NCBI GenBank assembly: GCA_014859105.1
Contig: JACUUX010000002.1
Coordinates: 1-34,117, forward strand
DNA: 34,117 nucleotides
Origin: Nitrospirota bacterium
Lineage (GTDB): Bacteria; Nitrospirota; Thermodesulfovibrionia; Thermodesulfovibrionales; SM23-35
Reading direction: 5' to 3'
Shown: piece by piece, positions 1 to 7,815 of the stretch
Position numbering within the stretch: the first letter of the stretch is position 1
Layout: each line of letters begins with the position of its first letter
Notes under the pieces: model-generated
What the model was told of the DNA's origin: nothing
What the model saw: only the letters and a program-made list of their open reading frames with translations
Databases searched by the model: none
Program-made: the position numbers and the translations under genes

Positions 1-16
1 CATATAAATTACCTTC
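1..16 (-). promoter_or_regulatory. Possible ribosome site and start codon of a gene running off the left edge
   Basis: On the minus strand a GAAGG (12-16) lies 8 bases before an ATG at 3-1. This spacing suits a Shine-Dalgarno and start, so a gene may begin here and continue beyond the window. Only the start codon is inside, so nothing can be said about the product. Confidence 0.25.
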
Positions 17-67
17 TTTCATCCCCTTTTCCTGATATAATTGTGACACAGCCTCTTGATCGGGGAA

Positions 68-361
68 TCAAGTAATTATGTCCTCGTACAAATCTTTCCA
101 CTCAGGATTAAATTTCTCAATAATTTCTAATTTCCACTTGCGGTTATAATTTTTCTACCTTTTTTCTCTCTTAATAGCGCTCTCTACTTCTCGAAATTGT
201 TCATAATAGACAAGTTTGTCTACTCCATATTTTTTAGTAAACCCTTCTACTAATTTATTCTTATGCTCCCAAACACGCTTTACAATATCAGAGGTCACTC
301 CAATATACAAAGTGCCATTTCTCTGGCCCGCTAATATGTAAACATAAAAACTCTTTTCCAT
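68..361 (-). pseudogene. GIY-YIG family endonuclease-like gene with one in-frame stop
   Basis: The first 68 codons (361 to 158) encode a UvrC-type GIY-YIG domain: YVYIL near the start, then LYIGVT, an Arg in the helix after it (VKRVWEH), and the VYYE segment with the family glutamate. A TAG at 155-157 stops it after KREKR. The same frame then stays open for 28 more codons, encoding NRKWKLEIIEKFNPEW, which is the usual C-terminal tail of these roughly 95-residue proteins, before TGA at 68-70. One base change (for example TTG to TAG) would explain the break. Such small GIY-YIG proteins are common solitary genes of unknown cellular role. It is either recently inactivated, makes a slightly shortened protein, or carries an assembly error. 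It has no operon partner in view. Confidence 0.8.
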
Positions 362-366
362 ATTCT

Positions 367-397
367 CTGGATTCTCTGGTCAAGCCAGAGAATGACA
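367..397. repeat. Short palindromic intergenic repeat
   Basis: A hairpin with arms ATTCTCTGG and CCAGAGAAT around TCAAG, bounded by CTGG and GACATT. Read on the minus strand it has the same frame (GTCATT, arm, CTTGA, arm, AATCCAG) as the copies at 18327-18355, 19952-19983 and 19993-20022. The rest of the gene-less stretch 362-600 is AT-rich and shows nothing else I can name. Confidence 0.7.
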
Positions 398-600
398 TTA
401 TTACCCTCACTTATTGTTTACGTATTATCCATATTATCCATCCTGCTTTTTCATGAAACTTTTGACATTACCTCTAATCGAATAGATTACCTGATAATTA
501 AGGATATTGTTTAAAATCTTATTTTATCCGATATGTTTGAAAAATATAGAACATCCGGAAACAATAATTCAACCCGGATTACGAAGAGGTCTCTTGAATG

Positions 601-641
601 TCATTCTGAACCATGTCCTGAATTTAATTCAGGACCTACGA
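601..641. repeat. Palindromic repeat overlapping the methyltransferase stop codon
   Basis: A near-perfect hairpin at 615-635 (arms GTCCTGAATT and AATTCAGGAC, one-base centre) preceded by TCATTCTGAACC. The methyltransferase stop codon (601-603) and its last codons lie inside it. The GTCATTC-arm-arm layout resembles the other palindromic repeats in the window. Confidence 0.6.
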
Positions 642-1452
642 TTTCAGCTCTTTTTTCTTTCATCAGAGAATAATAAAGTTCGAGAAGCTTTTTATATTCA
701 TCTTTTGTTGAATCTAAATTTACCGCAGTCTCTGCATGGAAGAGTCCATACTCCGGAGGTGCGCCAAGTTCCAGTACATTCCTTGCAAAACAGTAATGGG
801 AATAAGCAGCCTGATCAGGGTCTTCATAGTCAAAATCTTCTTCTCCTGTTTTTGTGTCAACTGCAAATTCAAACCTCTCTTCCCAGTAAAGCTGCACGCA
901 TGTTATGTTACGGAAGTTTGTCAGGGCGCTTTCATACAGTTTCGGATTCTTCCATACCTGGGGCAACATGAAATTCATAAACGGTGAATTGATGAACCTC
1001 CGCTTTTCAAAGTAAAGTTTGCCTTCTATTAAATCCACAAGCCACCTGTGTGACGGATGGCCTGCATAGAATTCCGTCCACTTCCTCGGAGTTTCGATAT
1101 ACCCGCGTTTGCCGACTCTCATTAGCTCTCCGCATGCAGCTGCAGGGTCATCAACATGTTCGAGCACGTGTGAACAGAAAATAAAGTCAAAACTTTTATC
1201 CTTAAATGGTAAACAGGTAATATCTGCAGCAATGTATTTGCCGAGTTTATCTGAAGGTACTTGTTTGCCGTCCCTGTGCCCGCTTTTCAAAAGGTTTTTT
1301 TCCACTATGAAATCAGCCCTGCTGAACGGCATATGGCCCCCGCCCGCATCGAGAACGACTTCTTTTTCATTAATTGAAAACATTTCAACGAGGATGTCGT
1401 GATTGTCGGCAGGGTAGTTTATGCCAGAGAAATTTTTTTTCAGGTTTCCCAT
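601..1452 (-). CDS. SAM-dependent methyltransferase of the polysaccharide cluster
   Basis: This 283-residue protein is a class I (Rossmann) methyltransferase of the Methyltransf_11 type. The SAM-binding motif I is VVLDAGGG at residues 33-39, and the post-motif region LPFKDKSFDFIFCSHVLEH lies around residues 82-100. It probably methylates a sugar or glycan terminus in the cytoplasm; the acceptor cannot be read from sequence. It is the last gene of the minus-strand run PaaK-like, GT4, methyltransferase, and its start overlaps the end of the GT4 gene by 13 bases, so translation is likely coupled; no strong Shine-Dalgarno is seen. The final dozen residues (ending ELNSGHGSE) are encoded by a palindromic repeat, so the native C-terminus seems to have been replaced. 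Confidence 0.85.
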   Translation of the reverse strand: MGNLKKNFSGINYPADNHDILVEMFSINEKEVVLDAGGGHMPFSRADFIVEKNLLKSGHRDGKQVPSDKLGKYIAADITCLPFKDKSFDFIFCSHVLEHVDDPAAACGELMRVGKRGYIETPRKWTEFYAGHPSHRWLVDLIEGKLYFEKRRFINSPFMNFMLPQVWKNPKLYESALTNFRNITCVQLYWEERFEFAVDTKTGEEDFDYEDPDQAAYSHYCFARNVLELGAPPEYGLFHAETAVNLDSTKDEYKKLLELYYSLMKEKRAEIVGPELNSGHGSE

Positions 1453-2561
1453 AAATTTGTAAAAGACTTCAGTGTGTCTTCAAACTGTAAGGCAATCCCG
1501 TCCCATAAATATCTGCCGGCATATTCCCTTCCCCTTCCGCCCATTTCCTTTCTCATCTTCTTGTCTTTTAGCAGTAATCCCATCTTTTCTGCAAGCCCGG
1601 ATGCAGAACCGGAAGGGAAACCCAAACCGAATCCCCCGCCGGAAACAAATTTGAGTTCGGGGATATCGCTGACAATGACAGGTTTCCCGCATGCAGCCGC
1701 TTCGAGTATGCTGACAGGTGCGGATTCATGGCGTGAAGGGAGGACAAACAGTTTTGCGCCTGATAAAAGTTTTATTTTTTCTTCACCTGTCACAAACCCT
1801 GCATATTCAATTTTTTCTTTTAAAGAGACGGGAATGCCTGATATGAGCTTATCAAATCTGTCAAATTCGTAACCTGCAAGGATAAGCCTTGAATCCGGAT
1901 ATTCAGGGCTTATCCTTCTGAATGCCTCTATTAATATATCAAGGCCCTTTGTGTAGATATCTATTCTGCTTAAAAAGAGTATATAATCACCCTCTTTTGA
2001 ATCAACATTCAAAAGTCTTTTGTCTATTCCATTGGGAATAACTTTTGAAAAGTGGACTTTTTTCCTGATTCGGGATATCACGTTTTCCCTGGTTATCCCG
2101 GAGACAAAAATGAACTTATCATACAGTCCCGGGTAAAACCTTTCCACTATATACATCGGCATAGAATAAAAAGGAGAGAATTTTCTTAAAGAATGTTTCT
2201 CCATTATCCCCTGGACCTGCAGGATTACGGGCGTTTTTGTCAGGAGTCTCGAAAAAAAGGGTGTGGAAGGCAGGAAGTTCTCGACTATCACATCGAAGTC
2301 TCTGCCGTATTTTTTGATAAAATTTGCCGCATTGACAACATATGCAAGTACGCTCTTTGTGAGGCTTTTACTCTCTGTCCCTGAAAACAGATGCTTTAAT
2401 CCTTCTATCTCTCCGTCTTTTGCACCGGGATATTTCATGCAGAGGAGGGTAACATCATGCCTGTCTTTTAATCTTATATATATCTCATAAGCCCTGACAC
2501 CAGCGCCGCCGAATCCAAAAGGACTTCCAAGGCTTTCATAGATGAGCTGAAGGATTTTCAT
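1440..2561 (-). CDS. Glycosyltransferase family 4 (GT-B), copy A
   Basis: This 373-residue retaining GT-B glycosyltransferase has an N-terminal glycine-rich loop (FGFGGAGVRAYEIY, residues 15-28) and a C-terminal donor domain with PNGID, the switch sequence SRIDIYTKGLDILIEAF and the E-x7-E motif ESAPVSILE. It should transfer a nucleotide-activated sugar to a lipid-linked acceptor on the cytoplasmic face. It lies 9 bases after the PaaK-like gene and overlaps the methyltransferase by 13 bases. It is a clear paralogue of the GT4 at 11446-12723: both share the segments LKDRHDVTLLC, KYPGAK and GTESKSLTK. The donor and linkage cannot be inferred. Confidence 0.9.
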   Translation of the reverse strand: MKILQLIYESLGSPFGFGGAGVRAYEIYIRLKDRHDVTLLCMKYPGAKDGEIEGLKHLFSGTESKSLTKSVLAYVVNAANFIKKYGRDFDVIVENFLPSTPFFSRLLTKTPVILQVQGIMEKHSLRKFSPFYSMPMYIVERFYPGLYDKFIFVSGITRENVISRIRKKVHFSKVIPNGIDKRLLNVDSKEGDYILFLSRIDIYTKGLDILIEAFRRISPEYPDSRLILAGYEFDRFDKLISGIPVSLKEKIEYAGFVTGEEKIKLLSGAKLFVLPSRHESAPVSILEAAACGKPVIVSDIPELKFVSGGGFGLGFPSGSASGLAEKMGLLLKDKKMRKEMGGRGREYAGRYLWDGIALQFEDTLKSFTNLWET

Positions 2562-2570
2562 AAAAAAATT

Positions 2571-3971
2571 TCAGCCCACTAAGAATTTTCTTATATTCAA
2601 TCTCTGGTCAACGATAATGATTTTTCCGGAGGGTGTTCTTGATATATCATCAGTAAAGATTATTTCTATGTCTAAGGTTTCCTTCATATGGCCGAGCATC
2701 TCGGCAAGCTTTGATTTTATGAATATAGTATCTGTGTCTGTATACTTTTCTGTTTTCACCACTTTCAGATAAGCCTTCCCCAGTTGTTCCTGAAAGAACT
2801 GATATTGTTTGGTATTTGGAAATACCCTTATCCATGGCATAAGTCTGGGAATTACCTTTTCTTCTTTATTTATTAGAAAGTCATTTATTCTTCCTTCGAT
2901 CATGTCAATAAGCTGATGCTTACGGCCGCATTCCGGACAGGAGTCATTGCCTCTCATCCCGATATCATTTGTTTTATACCTAATCAGGGGCATAACATAA
3001 TTGGTAAAACCGGTAGTTATTATCTCTTTGTGATCATTATCCAATGAAATAAATTCAGTTAAACCGTACTGGGGGTAAGTGTGCAGACTGCTCGAATGTT
3101 CACATTCACCGGCAAACACGGCCAATTCGGTCATTACATATATAGAAAAAACCCTGACACCTAACGCCTCCTCTATAAGATTCCTTTGCCAGTGGTACAA
3201 TGTCTCAGATTGCGTTATTACTGTCTTTAAGCTTTTAAAATTTGAATAGCCTTTTTCCTTTATGTATGCAGAGAAAATTGCTAATGTATTCGGGTAGCCG
3301 ATTATAAACTCAGGTTCAAATCTTACAATCGTATTATAGAAAGTTTGCATCCATTTGTCCGTAATATAATTAACTGAAAGGATAAGCCTATTCCCATACT
3401 TCAGGAAAGGATATTTACGCTTACCTAACTTGATCATGCCCCAGAACATAACTATTTTGCTCTTTGGAGTACAGCCTGCCCTGAGGAGCAAGTCGTCCCA
3501 AAAAGCAGTAAATATTCTCTGCGGTTCTTTGGTTTTATAAAAGGTTAGGGGTATCCCGGTAGAACCACTTGTGGACTTCATTAACAGGGATTTTCGCGGG
3601 ACACTGCTATCTATAAATTCATGGAGACTGTCCCTGACTGTTTCCTTATTCAGATAAGGTAGAACCTTTATATCATCGAGAGTCTGCAGTCTCTCTGGAT
3701 CAAACCCATAATCAGAAAAAAGTTTTTTGTAATAAGGAATATTTTTTATTGCGTGCTTTAACAGATTTTTAAGCTGTTCGATCTGGTATGCTTTTATCCT
3801 GTCTTTATCCCACTTCTCAGATTCTTGCAAAAAAGCCCGCCAGTGAAGATATGATCGGCCATAAATAAATTTATACCTGAAAAATAAAGGCAGTCGCTCA
3901 TAAATCTCAAGGGCGACTCTCTCTAATTTTGCTAAACCGAGAAATTTCTTTATTGTCTCTAATGTTCCCAT
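2571..3971 (-). CDS. PaaK/CapK-like adenylate-forming enzyme, copy A
   Basis: This 466-residue protein belongs to the ANL superfamily near phenylacetate-CoA ligase and coenzyme F390 synthetase/CapK. Visible motifs are the phosphate loop STSGSTG (133-139), the A5-like YVMTE (278-282), the A7-like LIRYKTNDIG (329-338), GRINDFLI (360-367) and a C-terminal TPSGK with the A10 lysine. C290, H292, C345 and C348 make a plausible zinc site of the kind found in PaaK-type ligases. The family activates a carboxylate as acyl-adenylate and passes it to CoA or another acceptor; members beside glycosyltransferases are mostly uncharacterised. The A7 motif has N where RTGD normally has G. It is a paralogue of the equally long protein at 9021-10421. 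It begins the run leading into GT4 copy A and the methyltransferase. Confidence 0.85.
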   Translation of the reverse strand: MGTLETIKKFLGLAKLERVALEIYERLPLFFRYKFIYGRSYLHWRAFLQESEKWDKDRIKAYQIEQLKNLLKHAIKNIPYYKKLFSDYGFDPERLQTLDDIKVLPYLNKETVRDSLHEFIDSSVPRKSLLMKSTSGSTGIPLTFYKTKEPQRIFTAFWDDLLLRAGCTPKSKIVMFWGMIKLGKRKYPFLKYGNRLILSVNYITDKWMQTFYNTIVRFEPEFIIGYPNTLAIFSAYIKEKGYSNFKSLKTVITQSETLYHWQRNLIEEALGVRVFSIYVMTELAVFAGECEHSSSLHTYPQYGLTEFISLDNDHKEIITTGFTNYVMPLIRYKTNDIGMRGNDSCPECGRKHQLIDMIEGRINDFLINKEEKVIPRLMPWIRVFPNTKQYQFFQEQLGKAYLKVVKTEKYTDTDTIFIKSKLAEMLGHMKETLDIEIIFTDDISRTPSGKIIIVDQRLNIRKFLVG

Positions 3972-4053
3972 AATTTCAAAAATTCTCTAATCGAAGAAAT
4001 ACCGCTTTTTATTTCAATATTAAATCTATTAAACTGGTTATAGTTAATAACTT

Positions 4054-4228
4054 TACTATACCTAAATTGAGCGATTTATTATCTAATAATGCCTCTGAGA
4101 CAGGCGGGACGCCTGTCCTACAGGTTTGAAGACTTCACCTTTTTTGAAGATTGTACCTTTTTTCAGGTAGGACAGCCGTCCCGGCTGTCCTTGCTTTGTG
4201 AAAAGAATCGCTCAAATTAGGTATAGTA
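4054..4228. mobile_element. MITE-like element with 22-bp terminal inverted repeats
   Basis: The ends 4055-4076 and 4206-4227 are inverted repeats (CCTAAATTGAGCGATT at the left) matching at 21 of 22 positions. Inside are two nested palindromes, 4099-4121 (GACAGGCGGGACGCCTGTC) and 4167-4190 (GGACAGCCGTCCCGGCTGTC). There is no coding capacity. The element fills most of the gap between the PaaK-like gene and the opposed GT2, and its right end reaches to within 25 bases of the preferred GT2 start. No clear target-site duplication was seen. Confidence 0.75.
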
Positions 4229-4251
4229 TATTACTTTTGAAAGGATATTTT

Positions 4252-5301
4252 GTGGGCAGAAAACCTATTGTAAGTGTCCTGACTCTCGTATTTAACCACG
4301 GCCCCTATATAAAAGAGACTATCGATAGTGTCCTGAAACAGACCTATCAGAACTGGGAATGGATAATCATTGATGACGGTTCAACAGACGGTACCGGTGA
4401 TGTTATAAAAAACATCAAGGATAGCAGGATAAGGTATCTCTGTCAGGAAAATACGGGTTTTGACAGCCAGGTTAAAAATTATAATAAAGCCCTCAGTATG
4501 AGCAGTGGTGACCTGGTGGCGATGCTTGATGGAGACGATTACTGGCCGGAGTACAAGCTTGAAGTGCAGGTGAAGAGCTTTGATGACCATGGCATTATTC
4601 TCAGCTACGGGGAATGCTGTTTGATAAACCAGGGAGGAAAGAGTATAGGCTATATGGACCTCTCAGATAATGCGAGCATAGCCTGTAATACTCCGATAGG
4701 GTCATCCCTGAAAGCATTTCTGAAGATAGTTAAGTTAAAAAGATATTTATTCATGCATAATTCAACTGTCATGCTTAAGAGGAGTGCCTTGTTAAATATC
4801 GGTGGATTTATATATGCACCAATGGCTCATGGAGATTTTCCGACGTGGACAAGGCTTTCTCTCGAAGGCAGGTTCTCGGCTATACCTGCCTGTCTCGGAT
4901 ACTGGCGGAGACATCCTTCAGCTGCAACTTTCGGGCGCAATCCGTTACATTTATTCGATGCCGGGATTAGCTTCCTTAAAGGATTCATTTTAGAGAATGA
5001 GAAAAAACTTAAGGAAATCGGCTTTTCATATGATATAGATGACCTTGAGAAACGCTGGCAAGAGACGAGAAAGGAATTTGTTACTTATCATCCTTATAAC
5101 ACGGCATTGCAGATGATGAAGCCTGGTTTATTTGAAAAGTCCAAATCTGAATTTTTAAGTTTTTTAGAGAAAGACCGATCCCTTAAGTCCGGAATGATTT
5201 ATTCTCTTATCGCTCTTTCATCCCTGTTAAATTTTGATATTCTTCATCCCGTTATAGACTTGAAAGAAAGGTTAAGAAAGATTCCCATGCTTTATAAATA
5301 G
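4252..5301 (+). CDS. Glycosyltransferase family 2 (GT-A)
   Basis: This GT2 enzyme has the nucleotide-binding VSVLTLVFNHG strand and loop at residues 7-17, DDGST at 41-45 and the metal-binding DGDD at 93-96, followed by an acceptor region and a helical C-terminus. It should transfer a sugar from a nucleotide donor in the cytoplasm. I chose GTG at 4252 because AGGA lies 6 bases before it and because GT2 proteins start just before the first strand. An upstream in-frame GTG at 4198 would add 18 residues encoded largely by the end of the MITE-like element. It is the only plus-strand gene in the first 12.7 kb and its tail overlaps the opposed gene by 10 bases (5292-5301). Confidence 0.88.
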   Translation: MGRKPIVSVLTLVFNHGPYIKETIDSVLKQTYQNWEWIIIDDGSTDGTGDVIKNIKDSRIRYLCQENTGFDSQVKNYNKALSMSSGDLVAMLDGDDYWPEYKLEVQVKSFDDHGIILSYGECCLINQGGKSIGYMDLSDNASIACNTPIGSSLKAFLKIVKLKRYLFMHNSTVMLKRSALLNIGGFIYAPMAHGDFPTWTRLSLEGRFSAIPACLGYWRRHPSAATFGRNPLHLFDAGISFLKGFILENEKKLKEIGFSYDIDDLEKRWQETRKEFVTYHPYNTALQMMKPGLFEKSKSEFLSFLEKDRSLKSGMIYSLIALSSLLNFDILHPVIDLKERLRKIPMLYK

Positions 5302-6887
5302 GGATTCTTGGGGCTTTTTATAATCGGCAACTTTTTGAATCCTTTTGACATCTCCGGATATGCACGGACAACCTGAAGCGTATCAGCCTGTTTCCACAAT
5401 TCAGATGTTATACCGGCACCTGAACTCCTGCCCCGGAGCTTATCGAGCAGGACATTCTTGAAATTATTCTCATTCAGATTTCTCACCTCCGGACTCACGG
5501 CAATAATGAGATTACACAACCCCTTGTCATCCTGCTTCTCCCAGAACTGATAGTCATCGGGACATCCGCCGGCGTCTTCGATCAGCCCCGCGATTATATC
5601 ATCGAGATCAGAACCGAGGAGTGTCATACCCTCTCCGGTCAGTTTGTCGTAACTCCGGACCTCTGATATATGCACATTCATACCCAGCTCACCAAATAAA
5701 CAACTGCATGGTTTAACCTCTAATCTGCCGAAATCTCCTATTTCTGTATTTAACAGGACCTTTCCGGTAGTGGACAACAAAGATGTAAACAAAAAGCTAT
5801 TTATGTTATGTTCCCCGATATTTGTCCTGCGTTGCATCTGTATGACTGCAAGACGATCAAGGTAAACATGCATTTCATCCGGCGGCGTCCTGTTCGCACA
5901 GGAAGCTCCTATCAATCCTGATTCAGTGGCTACATATCTTGGAAAGGCATTCACTCCTGCCGATTCCATAAACCCTAGCCTCCTCTCTGTAAGCGGTTCT
6001 CCTCCTGTAAAGATGACATTCCCGCCGATATCTATACCTCTATCTATCGCAGCCTGAACAACACGTACAGCTGAACTCGTATAAGTCCTTACCACACATT
6101 TTCCTTTGCTTCTTTTAGCTTTCTCCATCCATTCCGCAACTTTTACTGCATCCCCGATACCTGCCAACTCTATAGGGGGAGCAGAAAGGCCAAACATGCG
6201 GCAAACCCATGAAATGTATTGCATGGCGAAACGATTCCTTAAAGACGGTCTAATCATTCCGCTCCCCAGATGAGAGAACCACTTCTCGGGAGGTCTGCGA
6301 AACTTTATATTCATCAGAAGGTTATGAATACCTGATATGGCAGGCAGTCCCGGGAGCCAGAGAGCTAAAGGCAGAGCAGTAAGTCCGTGGGTTTCATAGA
6401 GTATCAATTCGCTGGCAGCTTCTTCAGCAATAAAATCCCAGTCGTACATCACACGTGTGCCCTTTGAGCGGCTTCCGCTCGTTGAAGCCTGTATGCTCTT
6501 GCCCATGAGAAAGGGGTTGTCAAAATCGGGTTCTGTGGTTTCAAAAGTTAATCCGTTTCTGCATACAGGGATTTTTGACTTAAATTCCTCGAGGGTTAAA
6601 TAAACCCCTTCATCCCGCAATTTTTCCAGCGTCTTCTCAATGCCTTCATGTCTGACACTATCCTCAAGGTCGCCATAATCACATCCCGCCCATAAAAGAA
6701 GCTTGCGGTAGGGGCTGTATTTATTCCCGTAAATGATATTCTTTGCTATGCTCAAGAAGTTTTTTTCACGGTTATCCATCCTGTGCCTGACGTCATCTAT
6801 CGCATGTTCAAGAGTTAATGGTCGCCTGAGATAATTATGGAAACCCCAGGTTATAAGAGCCAGTTGTCTGATTCGACTTATTTGCAT
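5292..6887 (-). CDS. PaaK/LuxE-like adenylate-forming enzyme of a divergent type
   Basis: About 531 residues. Weak but ordered ANL-superfamily signatures are visible: a Ser/Thr/Gly phosphate loop STSGSRSKGT (135-144), RYVATES (317-323) as the A5 motif, and LNTEIGDFG (379-387) in the place of the A7 motif. It differs strongly from the two 466-residue PaaK-like proteins nearby, and no standard A10 lysine motif stands out. It most likely activates a carboxylic acid as adenylate, as in LuxE or PaaK, but the substrate is unknown. The start at 6887 is preferred over TTG or other upstream codons because GGAAG sits 7 bases upstream, and the preceding gene stops one base before it, which implies tight coupling with the binding-protein-like gene. 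A function other than acyl activation remains possible. Confidence 0.7.
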   Translation of the reverse strand: MQISRIRQLALITWGFHNYLRRPLTLEHAIDDVRHRMDNREKNFLSIAKNIIYGNKYSPYRKLLLWAGCDYGDLEDSVRHEGIEKTLEKLRDEGVYLTLEEFKSKIPVCRNGLTFETTEPDFDNPFLMGKSIQASTSGSRSKGTRVMYDWDFIAEEAASELILYETHGLTALPLALWLPGLPAISGIHNLLMNIKFRRPPEKWFSHLGSGMIRPSLRNRFAMQYISWVCRMFGLSAPPIELAGIGDAVKVAEWMEKAKRSKGKCVVRTYTSSAVRVVQAAIDRGIDIGGNVIFTGGEPLTERRLGFMESAGVNAFPRYVATESGLIGASCANRTPPDEMHVYLDRLAVIQMQRRTNIGEHNINSFLFTSLLSTTGKVLLNTEIGDFGRLEVKPCSCLFGELGMNVHISEVRSYDKLTGEGMTLLGSDLDDIIAGLIEDAGGCPDDYQFWEKQDDKGLCNLIIAVSPEVRNLNENNFKNVLLDKLRGRSSGAGITSELWKQADTLQVVRAYPEMSKGFKKLPIIKSPKNPYL

Positions 6888-6888
6888 A

Positions 6889-7752
6889 TTAACTTCCAAG
6901 ACTCCCTGCAGCTCTGTCAAGAAATGTTAAGTCGCTATAATTTGTTGGAAGCTTCTCTATGTAGCCGAGTTTCATCATAAGAGAGAGAACATTTTCCATT
7001 GCTTTCCTGTTCCTGATTGCATCAACATCCGGTCTATTTACATTTAAGGCATCACGGATAAACCTCACACTAATGCCAATATAACCGGAAGATATCTCTG
7101 CAGATTCATCAGGATTGTCTCTTACGAAAATCGCCCCGCGCACGAACGCCTTGACCACGCTTTGCACGGTCTCAGGGGCGGTTTCTTTCATCTGAACAGT
7201 CGTTGTCAGAGAACACCCCGGCGCCCCTTGCCATATGTCTCCTGTTCTCTTTACCACCGTCCCGACACCCAGTCCCTCCATCATGGTCGCATAAGGCTCT
7301 ACCATTGAAGCTGCATCAGCCCCCATACCAAAAAGAGCTATAATTGCCCCGTCACCGGATGGAAGTCTGACAAGCTCGACATCTTTCCACCCCAGATTTT
7401 CTATTAATCCCATTGCTGTCAGGTCTTTCATGCCTCCTCTCTGCGGAATAGCAACCCTTTTCACATCGGAAGTGCTTATCCCCTTTCGAATAACTATAGC
7501 AGCCTCTTCAAAACCTGAACCGGAAATTAATACAAGCGGTATATCTTTTTCTTCTGCTGCTGCAACTCTTGTCCATGGAATAACTGCAAATTGGCATTCA
7601 CCGCTCATTAGTTTATTTGGAACCATCCATGCAGTAGGTTCAATGCTTAACATAGCATGGATTCCTTCTTCTTTAAAAAAACCTTTTTCATGTGCCACGT
7701 AAGCCGGCATCTGACAGATACCCCTGAGCAGGGAAAAAGTAACCTTCTCCAT
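6889..7752 (-). CDS. NMT1/THI5-type periplasmic-binding-fold protein lacking a signal peptide
   Basis: This 287-residue protein looks like an SsuA/TauA/THI5-type substrate-binding protein: the opening PAYVAHEKGFFKEEGI (residues 16-31) is the classic NMT1 signature, followed by a segment on sampling wealth of small residues and a second lobe. It starts directly with the first beta strand (MEKVTFSLLR), with no signal peptide or lipobox, so it should stay in the cytoplasm. No ABC permease or ATPase of the nitrate/taurine class is beside it. The start has a strong AAGGAGG 6 bases upstream. It is coupled to the downstream adenylating enzyme (1-base gap). Cytoplasmic members of this fold include enzymes such as THI5 and the MqnA/MqnD group, so it may be an enzyme or a small-molecule carrier; which one is unknown. 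Confidence 0.75.
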   Translation of the reverse strand: MEKVTFSLLRGICQMPAYVAHEKGFFKEEGIHAMLSIEPTAWMVPNKLMSGECQFAVIPWTRVAAAEEKDIPLVLISGSGFEEAAIVIRKGISTSDVKRVAIPQRGGMKDLTAMGLIENLGWKDVELVRLPSGDGAIIALFGMGADAASMVEPYATMMEGLGVGTVVKRTGDIWQGAPGCSLTTTVQMKETAPETVQSVVKAFVRGAIFVRDNPDESAEISSGYIGISVRFIRDALNVNRPDVDAIRNRKAMENVLSLMMKLGYIEKLPTNYSDLTFLDRAAGSLGS

Positions 7753-7815
7753 AAAAACCTCCTTATTGTTTTTATTCCAGAAATGTCTTAAAAATCCGAA
7801 AAATAAAAAATATAA

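Noticed and set aside
4198-4251. N-terminal extension of the GT2 from GTG 4198
   Set aside because: The extra codons are partly the terminal repeat of the element, and GTG 4252 has a better ribosome site and matches the family start.
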